Assembly: GCA_029562645.1 (NCBI GenBank)
Contig: JAKQUI010000003.1
Location: 248,001 to 312,000, forward strand
Direction of reading: 5' to 3'
Source of the DNA: Spirochaetota bacterium
GTDB taxonomy: Bacteria > Spirochaetota > UBA4802 > JAKQUI01
Length of the DNA stretch: 64,000 bases
Below, in pieces: positions 1 through 8,290 of the stretch; within the stretch, counting starts at the first letter, position 1; each line of letters begins with the position of its first letter. Both the position numbers and the translations under genes were made by a program. Below the pieces are notes generated by a model that saw nothing but the letters and a program-made list of their open reading frames with translations, was not told where the DNA came from and ran no database searches.

Positions 1-355
1 CCTTCGCCATATTGTTCTCGCGTTCGGCATAATAGCATTTTCCGATCAACAGATACGCGTCGGATCGATTCATCCCATTTTTAAGGCAATACCCGGCGAC
101 GATTCGTGCTTGCTGGTATTCGCCTTTGAGATACAGATTAAATGCGCTCTTTAACAGCATATGGGGATTTCTGGCCAAATGTTTCGGCAAGGGAAAACTA
201 ACATCATCCGTTGCCGTTGCCACACTGGTCTTTGTATCTTTTTTCGCTTTCGAAGATTTATTGTCCTTTGTCGTGTGCGCACACCCGACCGCCAAAGAGA
301 CCAAAACAACTACGGCAATGCACAATGCAACATCTTTGGTTGTTCTCTTTCTCAT
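1..355 (-). CDS. Lipoprotein, N-terminal part (runs off the left edge)
   Basis: The reading frame opens at an ATG at 353-355, nine bases downstream of an AAGGA ribosome-binding site, and stays open to the window edge (118 codons seen). The product begins with a charged n-region (MRKRTTK), a hydrophobic core and a lipobox ending SLAVGC, so it should be a secreted lipoprotein. After a Lys/Ser/Thr-rich linker, the region from about residue 65 has the helical pattern of a TPR-like repeat (FNLYLKGEYQQAR, then AYLLIGKCYYAE). Family knowledge suggests an envelope TPR lipoprotein. The partner and exact role are unknown, and the C-terminus lies outside the window. Confidence 0.7.
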   Translation of the reverse strand, partial: MRKRTTKDVALCIAVVVLVSLAVGCAHTTKDNKSSKAKKDTKTSVATATDDVSFPLPKHLARNPHMLLKSAFNLYLKGEYQQARIVAGYCLKNGMNRSDAYLLIGKCYYAERENNMAK

Positions 356-1013
356 ATGTTTATGTCCTTGCAAAATATTACGACAACCACGCCGAGATCT
401 GTAACCTCAGAGAGACTAGAACCATAGTGCATGATCGTGTTATGCCCTCGCGACACGCTTCACCTTTGTGGAGTGCAAAAACCCGGATTGGCTGCCGGAG
501 CCGCGAATACTTGGATATATTCATCGCAGCGAGGCACGCGTGACAGCCTGCCGTCTCATTCGACTCCCACTGTAATAGGTTCCAAAGCTGCTGCCTACTC
601 TGATGTCATGGCCGGCGAAGCGAATCGATCTGCATCATGCAGCACCCGCTTAATGAACTTCTGGCCCAAATGCACGGGCCGCAAGAACCAAGCGCAATAC
701 CGCCATGCCGCTATCGCTCATCGCAATGGCATCACACGTCACTATGCAACGACTCTAATGAAAAACGGAGATTCCGCTAAAAATTCCGTATGATTACTAC
801 ACTCACAATAAATAATATACCAAGAAAAAATGATCGTCAAGCAAAAAAGCACATATCAGCTTATTTGTTACAAGCAGAGATGCCGCTGGCTTTTCTCCGG
901 TCCATCGCCGCGATCAAGAATCTTTCGGTGGAGTATGTGAGGCCGTAGGGGCCCGGCAGGCCTGTAGCGTCAATATTCAGGTGCGCGTGTAGAAACGCGC
1001 CGGCGCACGGGAC
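356..1013. other. Intergenic region without a recognised gene
   Basis: This 658-base gap lies between the lipoprotein start and the end of the DUF4143 ATPase gene. It contains several open frames, the longest plus-strand one at 431-793. None has a convincing ribosome-binding site or a recognisable motif. On the minus strand, the frame directly after the ATPase stop codon stays open for about 55 more codons. I cannot tie that to any family, so it may be an eroded gene end or chance. No RNA gene or clear terminator was seen. Confidence 0.5.
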
Positions 1014-2243
1014 TCAGGCGCGCGCCAGCCACGGGATTTGCATTATATCGCGGTCAATCAAACCGAAACGGCCAAAGGGAGTCAGGACGCCCATGACGGC
1101 CACGCTGTCCCCATACTGCTTCTTGAAGAATCGGAGCGATCCCGCGTCGCGGCCATCGACATGGCTTCCCCACTTGCATTCGAGCGCGAAAAGACGGTTC
1201 TCGTATTCGATGACGATATCGATCTCGTGCCCATAGGGCGTCTTCCAGTGATGGCACCGCGCAGGAAGGAGGCAGTTGCGGATGGCCGCTTCCACCTCGA
1301 TCCGCATGGCGGCCTCAAACAGCGAACCCAGCATCGGATGGGACTCGAGCGCCTGCGCCGTGGCAATGTGCAGCAGGCCGCAGGCGAGCCCCGTATCGAA
1401 CAGGAAGCCCTTGGAATGCCTGGATATCCTCTTGATATAATTCCCGTGATACGACTCGTGCTCCCGCCATACAAGCGACGCACGCAGCCAGGAAAGCCAC
1501 CGATCCGCGGTCGGCGGGCTAATGCCGATCTCCCGGCCGAGCTGGCTTTTGTTCACCTCGCGCGAGGAGAGCGCCGCGAGAAGCCGCATGAAGCGCGAGA
1601 GCGCGGCGGCGTCCTTGAGATCATACTGAGAGGGAAGGTCGCGCTCCAGATATGTTGCAAGATAGCTTTCGAAAAAGGCGGGGATGAACTCGTGACTTTT
1701 CCCTATCAGGCCAGGCAATCCGCCGCGAAACACCAGCTCCAGCGGCGACATCTCCGGCGCAAACGCCCCACGGAGCTCGGTCGGGGAGGCGCCCCGTACA
1801 AGCGATACCGCCCAGTGCTCGGTTACCCCGCGTCCCAGCCGCTCGTCCAGCGTCATCGGAGGCAGGTCCAGAAGCAGCACCCTGCCGGCCAGCGTTTCTT
1901 TCATGCCCCTGATGAGATTGTACTGCTGCGAACCGGTGAGAATGAACCGCCCGGGCTTCGCGCCGGAATCGACGGCCATCTTTATCTCGGGGAGAAGCTC
2001 CGGAACGTACTGTATCTCGTCAAGTATGAGCCTTCCGGGGTGGTTCCGGATGAACAAGGCCGGGTCTGATTTCGCAAGCGATCGTAGCGAAAAATCATCG
2101 AAGGTAAGATATTCATAGCCCTCGGCAAAACAATGCTTTAGCACGGTGGACTTTCCAACCTGCCGGGGACCCATCAGGGCTACGACGGGAAACTCCTGTA
2201 TGCTTTTCTTTAGAATCGGTTCGATGGTTCGATATAAATACAT
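1014..2243 (-). CDS. ATP-binding protein, AAA_14 / DUF4143 family
   Basis: The product has 409 residues, the usual size for this family. A P-loop (GPRQVGKST, residues 25-33) and Walker B (LILDEIQ, with D75-E76) are followed by a sensor-1-like LTGSQQ. The C-terminal half contains a winged-helix-like part and the DUF4143 region, including a PD-(D/E)XK-like stretch (IDIVIEY then ALECKWG). These proteins are common, often mobile or toxin-antitoxin-associated ATPases of unknown substrate. No antitoxin-like partner lies beside it. It is followed by a gap and preceded by the histidine kinase gene on the same strand, 90 bases away, so it is probably transcribed separately. The family call is secure; the cellular role is not known. 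Confidence 0.85.
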   Translation of the reverse strand: MYLYRTIEPILKKSIQEFPVVALMGPRQVGKSTVLKHCFAEGYEYLTFDDFSLRSLAKSDPALFIRNHPGRLILDEIQYVPELLPEIKMAVDSGAKPGRFILTGSQQYNLIRGMKETLAGRVLLLDLPPMTLDERLGRGVTEHWAVSLVRGASPTELRGAFAPEMSPLELVFRGGLPGLIGKSHEFIPAFFESYLATYLERDLPSQYDLKDAAALSRFMRLLAALSSREVNKSQLGREIGISPPTADRWLSWLRASLVWREHESYHGNYIKRISRHSKGFLFDTGLACGLLHIATAQALESHPMLGSLFEAAMRIEVEAAIRNCLLPARCHHWKTPYGHEIDIVIEYENRLFALECKWGSHVDGRDAGSLRFFKKQYGDSVAVMGVLTPFGRFGLIDRDIMQIPWLARA

Positions 2244-2333
2244 ATTCCGACAATTTTAACTCTATACGTTAATTCTGTCAATATATTTATGCTATTTCCC
2301 TCCCTCAGCAGCCCCCTCAAGCAGTTGAGCGAA

Positions 2334-4844
2334 TTACCCGCGAATCACATCGAACACGACACGGGAGAGCTCCTCCATGCGGTACGGCTTGGCGATTACG
2401 GCGCGGAAGCCGTGTTCCTGAAAGCTCGACAGCACCTGGTCATGGGAATACCCGCTCGAGACGATGGCCTTCACGCCGGGATCGAGCTCCCGAATCCGCT
2501 GGAGCGTCTCGCGGCCGCCCATGCCGCCCGGGACCGTGAGGTCGAGAATGACCGCATCGAAGGGCGATCCGGCCTCGCGCGATTCGCGATACCGCGCGAG
2601 CGCCTCGTCGCCGCCGCTGGCGGTTTCGACCTCGTAGCCGAGAAATTCGAGCATGCGCCGTGCAAGCTGCCGTATCGGCTCCTCGTCGTCCATCACCAGG
2701 ATGCGTCCCGATGCGCGGTGCAGGGCGCCCCCCTCCTCCGGGGCATCGACGTCCGTGGTCGACGCATGCGACGGGGGCACATAGATCGTGAAGGTTGCGC
2801 CCGATCCCGGGGAGGATTTCGCGGTTATGTAGCCGTCGTGCTGCTTGACGATGGAATAGGCCGAGGTAAGGCCCAGGCCGGTGCCGTTGTCCTTGGTGGT
2901 ATAATAGGGATCGAATATCTTCGAGAGGTCCTCCTCGCGGATCCCCCCTCCCGAATCGCTCACGGAGATCACCACATACTCGCCCGGTCTCCAGGAGAGC
3001 CCGCCGCCCCATTCCACGTGGCGGTTCTCGGCGCATACGGTTATCTCGCCGCCCTCGGGCATCGCCTGCTGCGCATTGATGGCCAGGTTGTTGAATACCT
3101 GGGACATCTGCCCCTCGTCGAAATCGACCGGCCTGAGGTCCCCCGCGATGGCAAAATTCGCCCGGACATTCGTTCCCCGCAGGGCGAAGTTGACCGAGTC
3201 CTCGAGGACGCGGGCGATATCGCCGGTCCTGCGCACGGGGTCCCCGCCGCGCGCGAAGGTGAGCAGCTGAAACGTGAGGTTCTTCGCCCGCTTCGAGGCG
3301 CGCGCGATATCGCCCAGGAGCCGTATCGCCGGCGCCTCGTCCGCGAGCCCCTGCCCCGCCTTGAGCTCGTGCGCCGCCAGGCTCGCATTACCCAGTATGG
3401 CCGTGAGGATGTTGTTGAAGTCATGGGCGATGCCCCCGGCCAGGAGCCCGAGCGACTCGAGCCGCTGGACCTTGTTGAGCTCCTCGCGCATGCGCCGGCG
3501 CTCCGTGATGTCGCGAAACACCATCACCGTGCCGAGCGTATTGGCGTCGGCGTCGCGGATGGGGGAGATCGACAACATGACGTCGCGTCGCTCGCCCCCG
3601 CGGGAGACCAGCACGATCTCGTCGGAGAGGATCACCACGCGCCCCTGGGCGATGCAGCGCGCGACGGGAAGCTCCTGCGCCTGGCCGCTCTCGCGGTCGA
3701 CGATCCGGCATACCTGCGCGACATCGGCGCCCAGCGCGTCGCGCACCTCGACGCCGGTCAGCTCCTCGGCGATCCGGTTCATCAGGACCACGCGACCGTT
3801 CGTGTCGGTGCTGATGAACCCGTCCCCGATCGAACGCAGCGTGATGAGGAGTCGCTCCTTCTCCTGCGACAGAGCCTGCTCGGCCCTGGTCCGCTCCGCA
3901 AGCTCGCGCGACAGTTCGGCGGTCCGGTCCATGACCTGCCGCCGCAGCATGCGGTTCCAGGCGATGATGCCGAGGAACACGAGCAGCGCTACCAGGACCG
4001 CCGCGCCCAGCGCGATCCGGAGGTATGGATTGTCGAACACGCTGTGCGACCCAAGGCGTATCCAGCGTCGATAGATCTCCGTCCGCATGTCCTGCGGCAT
4101 GGACGCAAGCGTTTTGTCCAGAATGCCCTGCAGGATGGGGAGGTCCTTCCGCACGGCGATCCGGAGGTCCCAGTCGTAGCCGACGGCGCCCGCCACACGG
4201 AGATTGGTGATCCCCTTCTCTTCGATAAAGTAGGATGCCGTCGAGAGGCTTACGATCATGGCGTCCGATTGTGAAAAGGACACTTTCATCAGCCCCGTCA
4301 GCTCGTTAGGAACATGATCGAAGACGAGGGCGGGATATTTCGTCGTCAGGTAATCGGTCACGGCGTACCCCCGCACCGAGGACACCTTCATGCCGGCCAG
4401 CGCCTCGGGCGTAAGGTCGCCGGAATGCGTGCTCCGCGTCACGATGATGTTGGGGATGCGCACATACGGCCGGGTGAAGAGCAGGTACTCGCGCCGCTCG
4501 GGGACCTCCTGGATGGTTAGCACGCCGTCGATCTCGCCGGCCTTCGCCTTCTGCATCACCGTGAACCAGTCGCGCTGGTGCTCGATGATAAACCGGTAGT
4601 TGAGCTTTTTCTCGATCCAGGCGAGATAGTCCGCGGTGAGCCCGCGATGCGCGCCGTCGCGGTCCTGGAAATCTATCGGAGGAAAATCGGGACAGGGGGA
4701 GAGCCGTATCACGCCGCGATGCTGTTGCAACCACTGCCGCTCCTCGTCGGAGAGGTCGACGGGCTTCGAGTCCTCGCGCGCGCAGCCGGCCGCCAGCGCG
4801 ACAATCACGGCCACGGCAAGCGATATCGCACGAATTCGTGTCAT
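2334..4844 (-). CDS. Hybrid sensor histidine kinase with periplasmic solute-binding sensor domain
   Basis: The product has 836 residues from the ATG chosen here, which gives a clean signal ending in a lipobox (ALAAGC). An upstream TTG at 4916 would add 24 non-signal-like residues. The order is a family-3 solute-binding domain (about 30-255), one membrane helix (about 265-290), a coiled segment, a PAS domain, a HisKA dimerisation domain with the H-box GGIAHDFNN, and a HATPase_c domain (N-box NNLAINAQQAM, G-box DSGGGI). A C-terminal receiver follows from about 713 with phospho-acceptor D768 and K819. It should sense a small ligand outside the membrane and phosphorylate its own receiver. There is no adjacent DNA-binding regulator, so the output is unknown. 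A lipobox together with a transmembrane helix is unusual. Confidence 0.85.
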   Translation of the reverse strand: MTRIRAISLAVAVIVALAAGCAREDSKPVDLSDEERQWLQQHRGVIRLSPCPDFPPIDFQDRDGAHRGLTADYLAWIEKKLNYRFIIEHQRDWFTVMQKAKAGEIDGVLTIQEVPERREYLLFTRPYVRIPNIIVTRSTHSGDLTPEALAGMKVSSVRGYAVTDYLTTKYPALVFDHVPNELTGLMKVSFSQSDAMIVSLSTASYFIEEKGITNLRVAGAVGYDWDLRIAVRKDLPILQGILDKTLASMPQDMRTEIYRRWIRLGSHSVFDNPYLRIALGAAVLVALLVFLGIIAWNRMLRRQVMDRTAELSRELAERTRAEQALSQEKERLLITLRSIGDGFISTDTNGRVVLMNRIAEELTGVEVRDALGADVAQVCRIVDRESGQAQELPVARCIAQGRVVILSDEIVLVSRGGERRDVMLSISPIRDADANTLGTVMVFRDITERRRMREELNKVQRLESLGLLAGGIAHDFNNILTAILGNASLAAHELKAGQGLADEAPAIRLLGDIARASKRAKNLTFQLLTFARGGDPVRRTGDIARVLEDSVNFALRGTNVRANFAIAGDLRPVDFDEGQMSQVFNNLAINAQQAMPEGGEITVCAENRHVEWGGGLSWRPGEYVVISVSDSGGGIREEDLSKIFDPYYTTKDNGTGLGLTSAYSIVKQHDGYITAKSSPGSGATFTIYVPPSHASTTDVDAPEEGGALHRASGRILVMDDEEPIRQLARRMLEFLGYEVETASGGDEALARYRESREAGSPFDAVILDLTVPGGMGGRETLQRIRELDPGVKAIVSSGYSHDQVLSSFQEHGFRAVIAKPYRMEELSRVVFDVIRG

Positions 4845-4949
4845 GGTTCCAGAAACCCCGCAATCACCGGAAGGCCGGCGCACCCATAGTATCGCACATC
4901 CCCGGAAACGGGGCAAGTTTTTTTCGGGGAATGTGCGCCTGCGCGCCGA

Positions 4950-6509
4950 CTACCGCCCGAGCCGCGAGCGGATCTTACTGACTAAAAAGTGCAGTTCCTT
5001 CACGCGAAGCAGATAGCAGACCGAGAAGTAGGCGGCCCCGCCCGCGGCCACGAGCGCCGCAAGCGTCCCGGCCCGATGCACAAACGACGCCTGCCGCCAG
5101 TCCGCCATCTGGGCGATCGCGACAATCACGCCGCACATGACCGCCGACGCGACGGCGTATTTGAGGACGGAGGCGGCGAGCGCACCCCACGCAATCCCGC
5201 CGATACGCCGGTTGAGGACCGCCAGCAGGATCGCCGTCTGCAACGTGGAGGCGATGGCGTTTCCCAGCGTGAGGCCGGCGTGCGCGAGCGGGGTGTGCAT
5301 GAGCGCGTAGCCCGCGGCGATGTTCACCACGAACGAAACGGTCGACGCGATAACGGGCGTGCGGGTGTCCTTGAGCGAATAGAAGGCGGGCGTGGTGATC
5401 CGCAGCACCGAGAGCGCGGGGATTCCCATGCTCGCGAAGAAGAGCGCCCGCGCGGTCATCTCCGCGTGATACATCGTGAAGGCGCCGCGGGCGAAGAGCA
5501 CCGACACGATCGGGAAGCTCGCCGCGATGAGCGCGACGCAGGCCGGTATCCCCACGAACAGCGACGCGCTCACGGAGTCGGCGTAGAGAGCGCGAAGCCG
5601 GCCGAAGTCCTCGCGCGCCGTGTGCCGCGACATGGCCGGCAGCACCACGTTGCCGATTGACATCACGAACACGCCCAGGACCATCTCGTTGAGGCGGTCG
5701 GAGTAATAGATGTACGATATGCTCCCCTCCGCGAGCATGGAGGCGAGCATCGTGCTCATCAGGATGTTGAGCTGGTAGACCGCGATGCCGAAAAGCGCCG
5801 GGACGATCATCCGGAAGATGCGGCGGATCCCCGGGTGGTTGAGGTCGATGGAAAACCGCAGGCGAAATCCGGACCGGACAAGGTCCGGCACCTGCAGGAG
5901 GACCTGCAGCACCCCCCCGATGAGCACGCCGAGCGCGAGGCCGTAGAGCGGCTCGACGAAGAGGAGCGACAGGAGCGTCGCGCCGATGATGAACCCGACG
6001 TTCAAGAGCACCGGCGAGAAGGCCGCGGCAAAGAAGCGCCCGTGCGAGTTGAGCACGCCCATCGAAAAGGCGACCAGCCCCACCAGGAACAGGTACGGGA
6101 ACATGATCCGGTTGAGGTCCACGGTGAGGGCGATGATGCGCGCGTCGGCGAACCCGCGCGCGAAGAGCGAGACGATCTGCGGCGAGAAGGCGATCCCGAC
6201 GCCGGTGATGGCCACAAGCACGAGCACGAGGATCGAAAGCGTCTTCTGCGCGAGCTCCAGCGCCTCGCGCTCGCCGCGGTTGACCAGGTAGTCGGTGTAC
6301 ACCGGGATGAACGAAATGGTGAGCGACCCCTCGGCGACCAGCCGGCGGAACAGGTTGGGGATGCGGAAGGCCACGTAGAAGCCGTCGAGGGCGCCGGAGG
6401 CGCCGAAGGCGGCGGCCACGATCATGTCGCGGGCAAACCCCATGATGCGGCTGGCCAGCGTCGACAGCGCCGTGATGGTCGTCGATCGAACGATGCTTGA
6501 TTCAGTCAT
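4950..6509 (-). CDS. murJ: Lipid II flippase MurJ
   Basis: This 519-residue polytopic membrane protein of the MurJ/MviN branch of the MOP exporter superfamily matches the family length. The N-terminus has the typical pattern (TALSTLASRIMGFARD, then AFGASGALDGFYVAFRIPN). About 14 hydrophobic segments follow. MurJ moves the lipid-linked peptidoglycan precursor lipid II across the inner membrane. The start is preceded by a GGGGGAG ribosome-binding site. The gene is transcribed away from the six-gene operon on the plus strand, with a shared intergenic region of about 150 bases. It is probably essential. I see no substitution that suggests loss of function. Confidence 0.95.
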   Translation of the reverse strand: MTESSIVRSTTITALSTLASRIMGFARDMIVAAAFGASGALDGFYVAFRIPNLFRRLVAEGSLTISFIPVYTDYLVNRGEREALELAQKTLSILVLVLVAITGVGIAFSPQIVSLFARGFADARIIALTVDLNRIMFPYLFLVGLVAFSMGVLNSHGRFFAAAFSPVLLNVGFIIGATLLSLLFVEPLYGLALGVLIGGVLQVLLQVPDLVRSGFRLRFSIDLNHPGIRRIFRMIVPALFGIAVYQLNILMSTMLASMLAEGSISYIYYSDRLNEMVLGVFVMSIGNVVLPAMSRHTAREDFGRLRALYADSVSASLFVGIPACVALIAASFPIVSVLFARGAFTMYHAEMTARALFFASMGIPALSVLRITTPAFYSLKDTRTPVIASTVSFVVNIAAGYALMHTPLAHAGLTLGNAIASTLQTAILLAVLNRRIGGIAWGALAASVLKYAVASAVMCGVIVAIAQMADWRQASFVHRAGTLAALVAAGGAAYFSVCYLLRVKELHFLVSKIRSRLGR

Positions 6510-6542
6510 TTCCGCTCCCCCGGTGCGCGCTCGCAGGCGCCC

Positions 6543-6570
6543 ATCCTAGCGACGCCGCATGGCCCGTAAA
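6543..6570 (-). promoter_or_regulatory. Possible murJ promoter
   Basis: On the minus strand, TTTACG (6565-6570) is separated by 16 bases from TAGGAT (6543-6548). The site lies a few tens of bases upstream of murJ, in the divergent spacer. The match to the sigma70 consensus is moderate, and this is inference from spacing only. Confidence 0.35.
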
Positions 6571-6606
6571 TCATTTTATCGCATCCGCCTCGCGCGGAAA
6601 TTCTCG

Positions 6607-6635
6607 TTGACATCGCCGTCCGCCCTGCGTATACT
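6607..6635 (+). promoter_or_regulatory. Strong sigma70-type promoter of the six-gene operon
   Basis: TTGACA (6607-6612), a 17-base spacer and TATACT (6630-6635) form a nearly perfect vegetative promoter. Transcription would start near 6642, just ahead of the first gene of the operon. The five genes that follow overlap or nearly touch, so this one promoter could serve all six. Confidence 0.75.
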
Positions 6636-6662
6636 TCAGGAAAACAGACCGTGGGGGCCGCC

Positions 6663-7418
6663 ATGAACGCGATCAATGCCGTCATCGACACGCTGAACGT
6701 ACCGCCGGCCGTGAAGACCGACCTCTCGCGCTTCATCCAGGAGCTCATCACCCTCTACCGGGAGGACCTGCACTCGATCACCGCGTTCGGGAGCAGCGTG
6801 CGCGGCGAGTATCGCGAGAAGACGTCGGACCTCAACCTGCTGGTGGTCTATCACGACCTGGAGATCGCGGACCTCGCGCGCGTCGCGGAGGTCGCGCGCC
6901 GCTGGCAGCGAAAGCGCAACTTCGCGCCCCGCTTCCTCTCGAAGCGCAACCTGGTGGACACCGCGCGCTATTTCCAGGTGGACGTGCTCCACCTGAAGCA
7001 TACGAGCGCCCTCCTCTTCGGGCACGACATCCTGGGCGGCCTGCCGGAAAGCCTCCCCGACATGCGCTGGCAAATCGCCCACGAAACGAAAAAGATCCGC
7101 ATGCGCCTCAAGCAACAGTTCTGGCGTACGGCGGGTGATCGCGCCGCGATGGCGGCGGTCATCGCGCGGCGGAGCTCGTCGCTGGTGAGCCTGCTTCGCG
7201 CAACGCTCTATCTTGCCGAGCGGCAGTACCATGAAACGCCGTGGCAGGTGATCGACGCCGCCTCGCGCAACCTGGGGATCGACGCCGGCGCCCTCGAACG
7301 GCTCCTCGCGCTCAAGCACGCCGCACGGCCGAATGCCGCCGAGCTCAACGAGGCCTTCACCGCGCTCATGAACATCATTCGCGCCCTCGACGCGAAAATC
7401 GAAACGATACCGGCATGA
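6663..7418 (+). CDS. Nucleotidyltransferase-fold protein (possibly inactive)
   Basis: The product has 251 residues from the ATG at 6663. A GTG at 6651 would add four residues, but its ribosome-binding site would lie at or before the predicted transcription start. The N-terminal domain is of the Pol-beta/MNT nucleotidyltransferase type, with FGSSVRGEY at 42-50 followed by SDLNLLV at 55-61 and a later VDVLHL strand. The family normally has an Asp-x-Asp metal site. Here the second Asp is Asn58, so activity is uncertain. The C-terminal half is helical and resembles HEPN/substrate-binding helices of such proteins. It is the first gene of the operon and overlaps the next start by four bases. Its substrate is unknown. 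Confidence 0.7.
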   Translation: MNAINAVIDTLNVPPAVKTDLSRFIQELITLYREDLHSITAFGSSVRGEYREKTSDLNLLVVYHDLEIADLARVAEVARRWQRKRNFAPRFLSKRNLVDTARYFQVDVLHLKHTSALLFGHDILGGLPESLPDMRWQIAHETKKIRMRLKQQFWRTAGDRAAMAAVIARRSSSLVSLLRATLYLAERQYHETPWQVIDAASRNLGIDAGALERLLALKHAARPNAAELNEAFTALMNIIRALDAKIETIPA

Positions 7419-8284
7419 TGACGCCACGGATCGTCGCGCTTCTTCTCTTCGCCTGCCTGTGCGCGGGATCGTGCGGGTGCGGCGGCTCGCACGATTACGC
7501 CGTCGAGGAATACCGCGCCGCCTTCGCCGTTCCCGCAACGGGCGACCATGCGGACGTGACGCTGGACATCCTCTACGACATCGGCTCCACCCCCAAGGCC
7601 GAGGGCTTCAAGTTCGTGGGCACCGGGCCGGTCACGAACCTCGTCGCGCACGACGATCGCGGCGCGGTCGTCCGCTGCGAGACCAGGCAGATGCGGGAAA
7701 CGCGGATATCGTGGCACTTCGATCCGGTCGCGAACGCGCGCAAGCGGATCATCGTCTCGTTCCGGCTTCCCGGCGCGCTTCAACGCGACGGATCGACCCT
7801 CACGCTCGACGCGCCCTGGGCCGGCGTGTTCCGCGTCCCGGTGCGCCACGCGCGCTACGAGATCATCTTTCCGCCGCGCACGAGTCCGCGAATTCTGTCC
7901 TCGACGCCGGGCGGCGGGATCGAGTCCCTCCAGGGTGCGCTCGTATTCATCGCACGACAGTCCCCGCTCTCGGAGAAGCGCTTCGCGGTTTCATTCGACT
8001 CGGGCGGTCCGCACGTCACGCGCCCCGAGATACAGCCGAAACGCGCAATTCCCGCGACACCGCGGACCGAGCGATCGAGCGACACCTACGCCAGCATTCT
8101 TCGCGAGCACATTCCCGTCGTTGTCGTATCGATGGTGATCTTTTTCATCCTATTCAACTTCTTTCGGGTTATGACACGAAAGGGCGGCACAGGCTCGTCC
8201 GGGGGATGCTCCTCCAGCTCTTGCTCGGGGGGCGGATGCGGCGGAGGGTGCGGCGGCGGATGCGGAGGCGGCTGCGGAGGCTGA
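7415..8284 (+). CDS. DUF2207-like membrane lipoprotein with Cys/Gly-repeat cytoplasmic tail
   Basis: The product has 289 residues, and its ATGA start overlaps the upstream stop. The N-terminus is a signal segment rich in Cys (LLLFACLCAGSC), consistent with a lipoprotein or signal anchor. The middle part is a beta-rich domain resembling the N-terminal domain of DUF2207 proteins (YRAAFAV, then VTLDILYDIG). One membrane helix (PVVVVSMVIFFILF) is followed by positive residues. The last 27 or so residues are almost only Gly, Ser and Cys, with six Cys spaced x4, x4, x3, x3, x3. By the positive-inside rule the tail faces the cytoplasm, where the radical SAM enzyme encoded six bases downstream could reach it. 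I recall a similar low-complexity tail in the TIGR04222 family. Modification of the tail is inference. Confidence 0.75.
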   Translation: MMTPRIVALLLFACLCAGSCGCGGSHDYAVEEYRAAFAVPATGDHADVTLDILYDIGSTPKAEGFKFVGTGPVTNLVAHDDRGAVVRCETRQMRETRISWHFDPVANARKRIIVSFRLPGALQRDGSTLTLDAPWAGVFRVPVRHARYEIIFPPRTSPRILSSTPGGGIESLQGALVFIARQSPLSEKRFAVSFDSGGPHVTRPEIQPKRAIPATPRTERSSDTYASILREHIPVVVVSMVIFFILFNFFRVMTRKGGTGSSGGCSSSSCSGGGCGGGCGGGCGGGCGG

Positions 8285-8290
8285 TAGCGC

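Noticed and set aside
431-793. 120-codon plus-strand open frame in the left intergenic region
   Set aside because: No ribosome-binding site, no recognisable motif, low-complexity composition typical of chance frames.
850-1013. Open frame of about 55 codons in line with the DUF4143 gene after its stop codon
   Set aside because: It looks slightly protein-like but matches no family I know and has no start. It may be an eroded extension, but this cannot be supported.
2289-4274. Very long plus-strand open frame opposite the histidine kinase gene
   Set aside because: GC-rich coding DNA commonly leaves the opposite strand open. The minus-strand protein has full domain matches and the plus-strand translation has none.
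4900-4930. CCCCG-GAAA-CGGGG followed by a T-run on the plus strand, resembling a rho-independent terminator
   Set aside because: No plus-strand gene ends upstream of it. On the minus strand, where the flanking genes lie, no T-run follows the stem.
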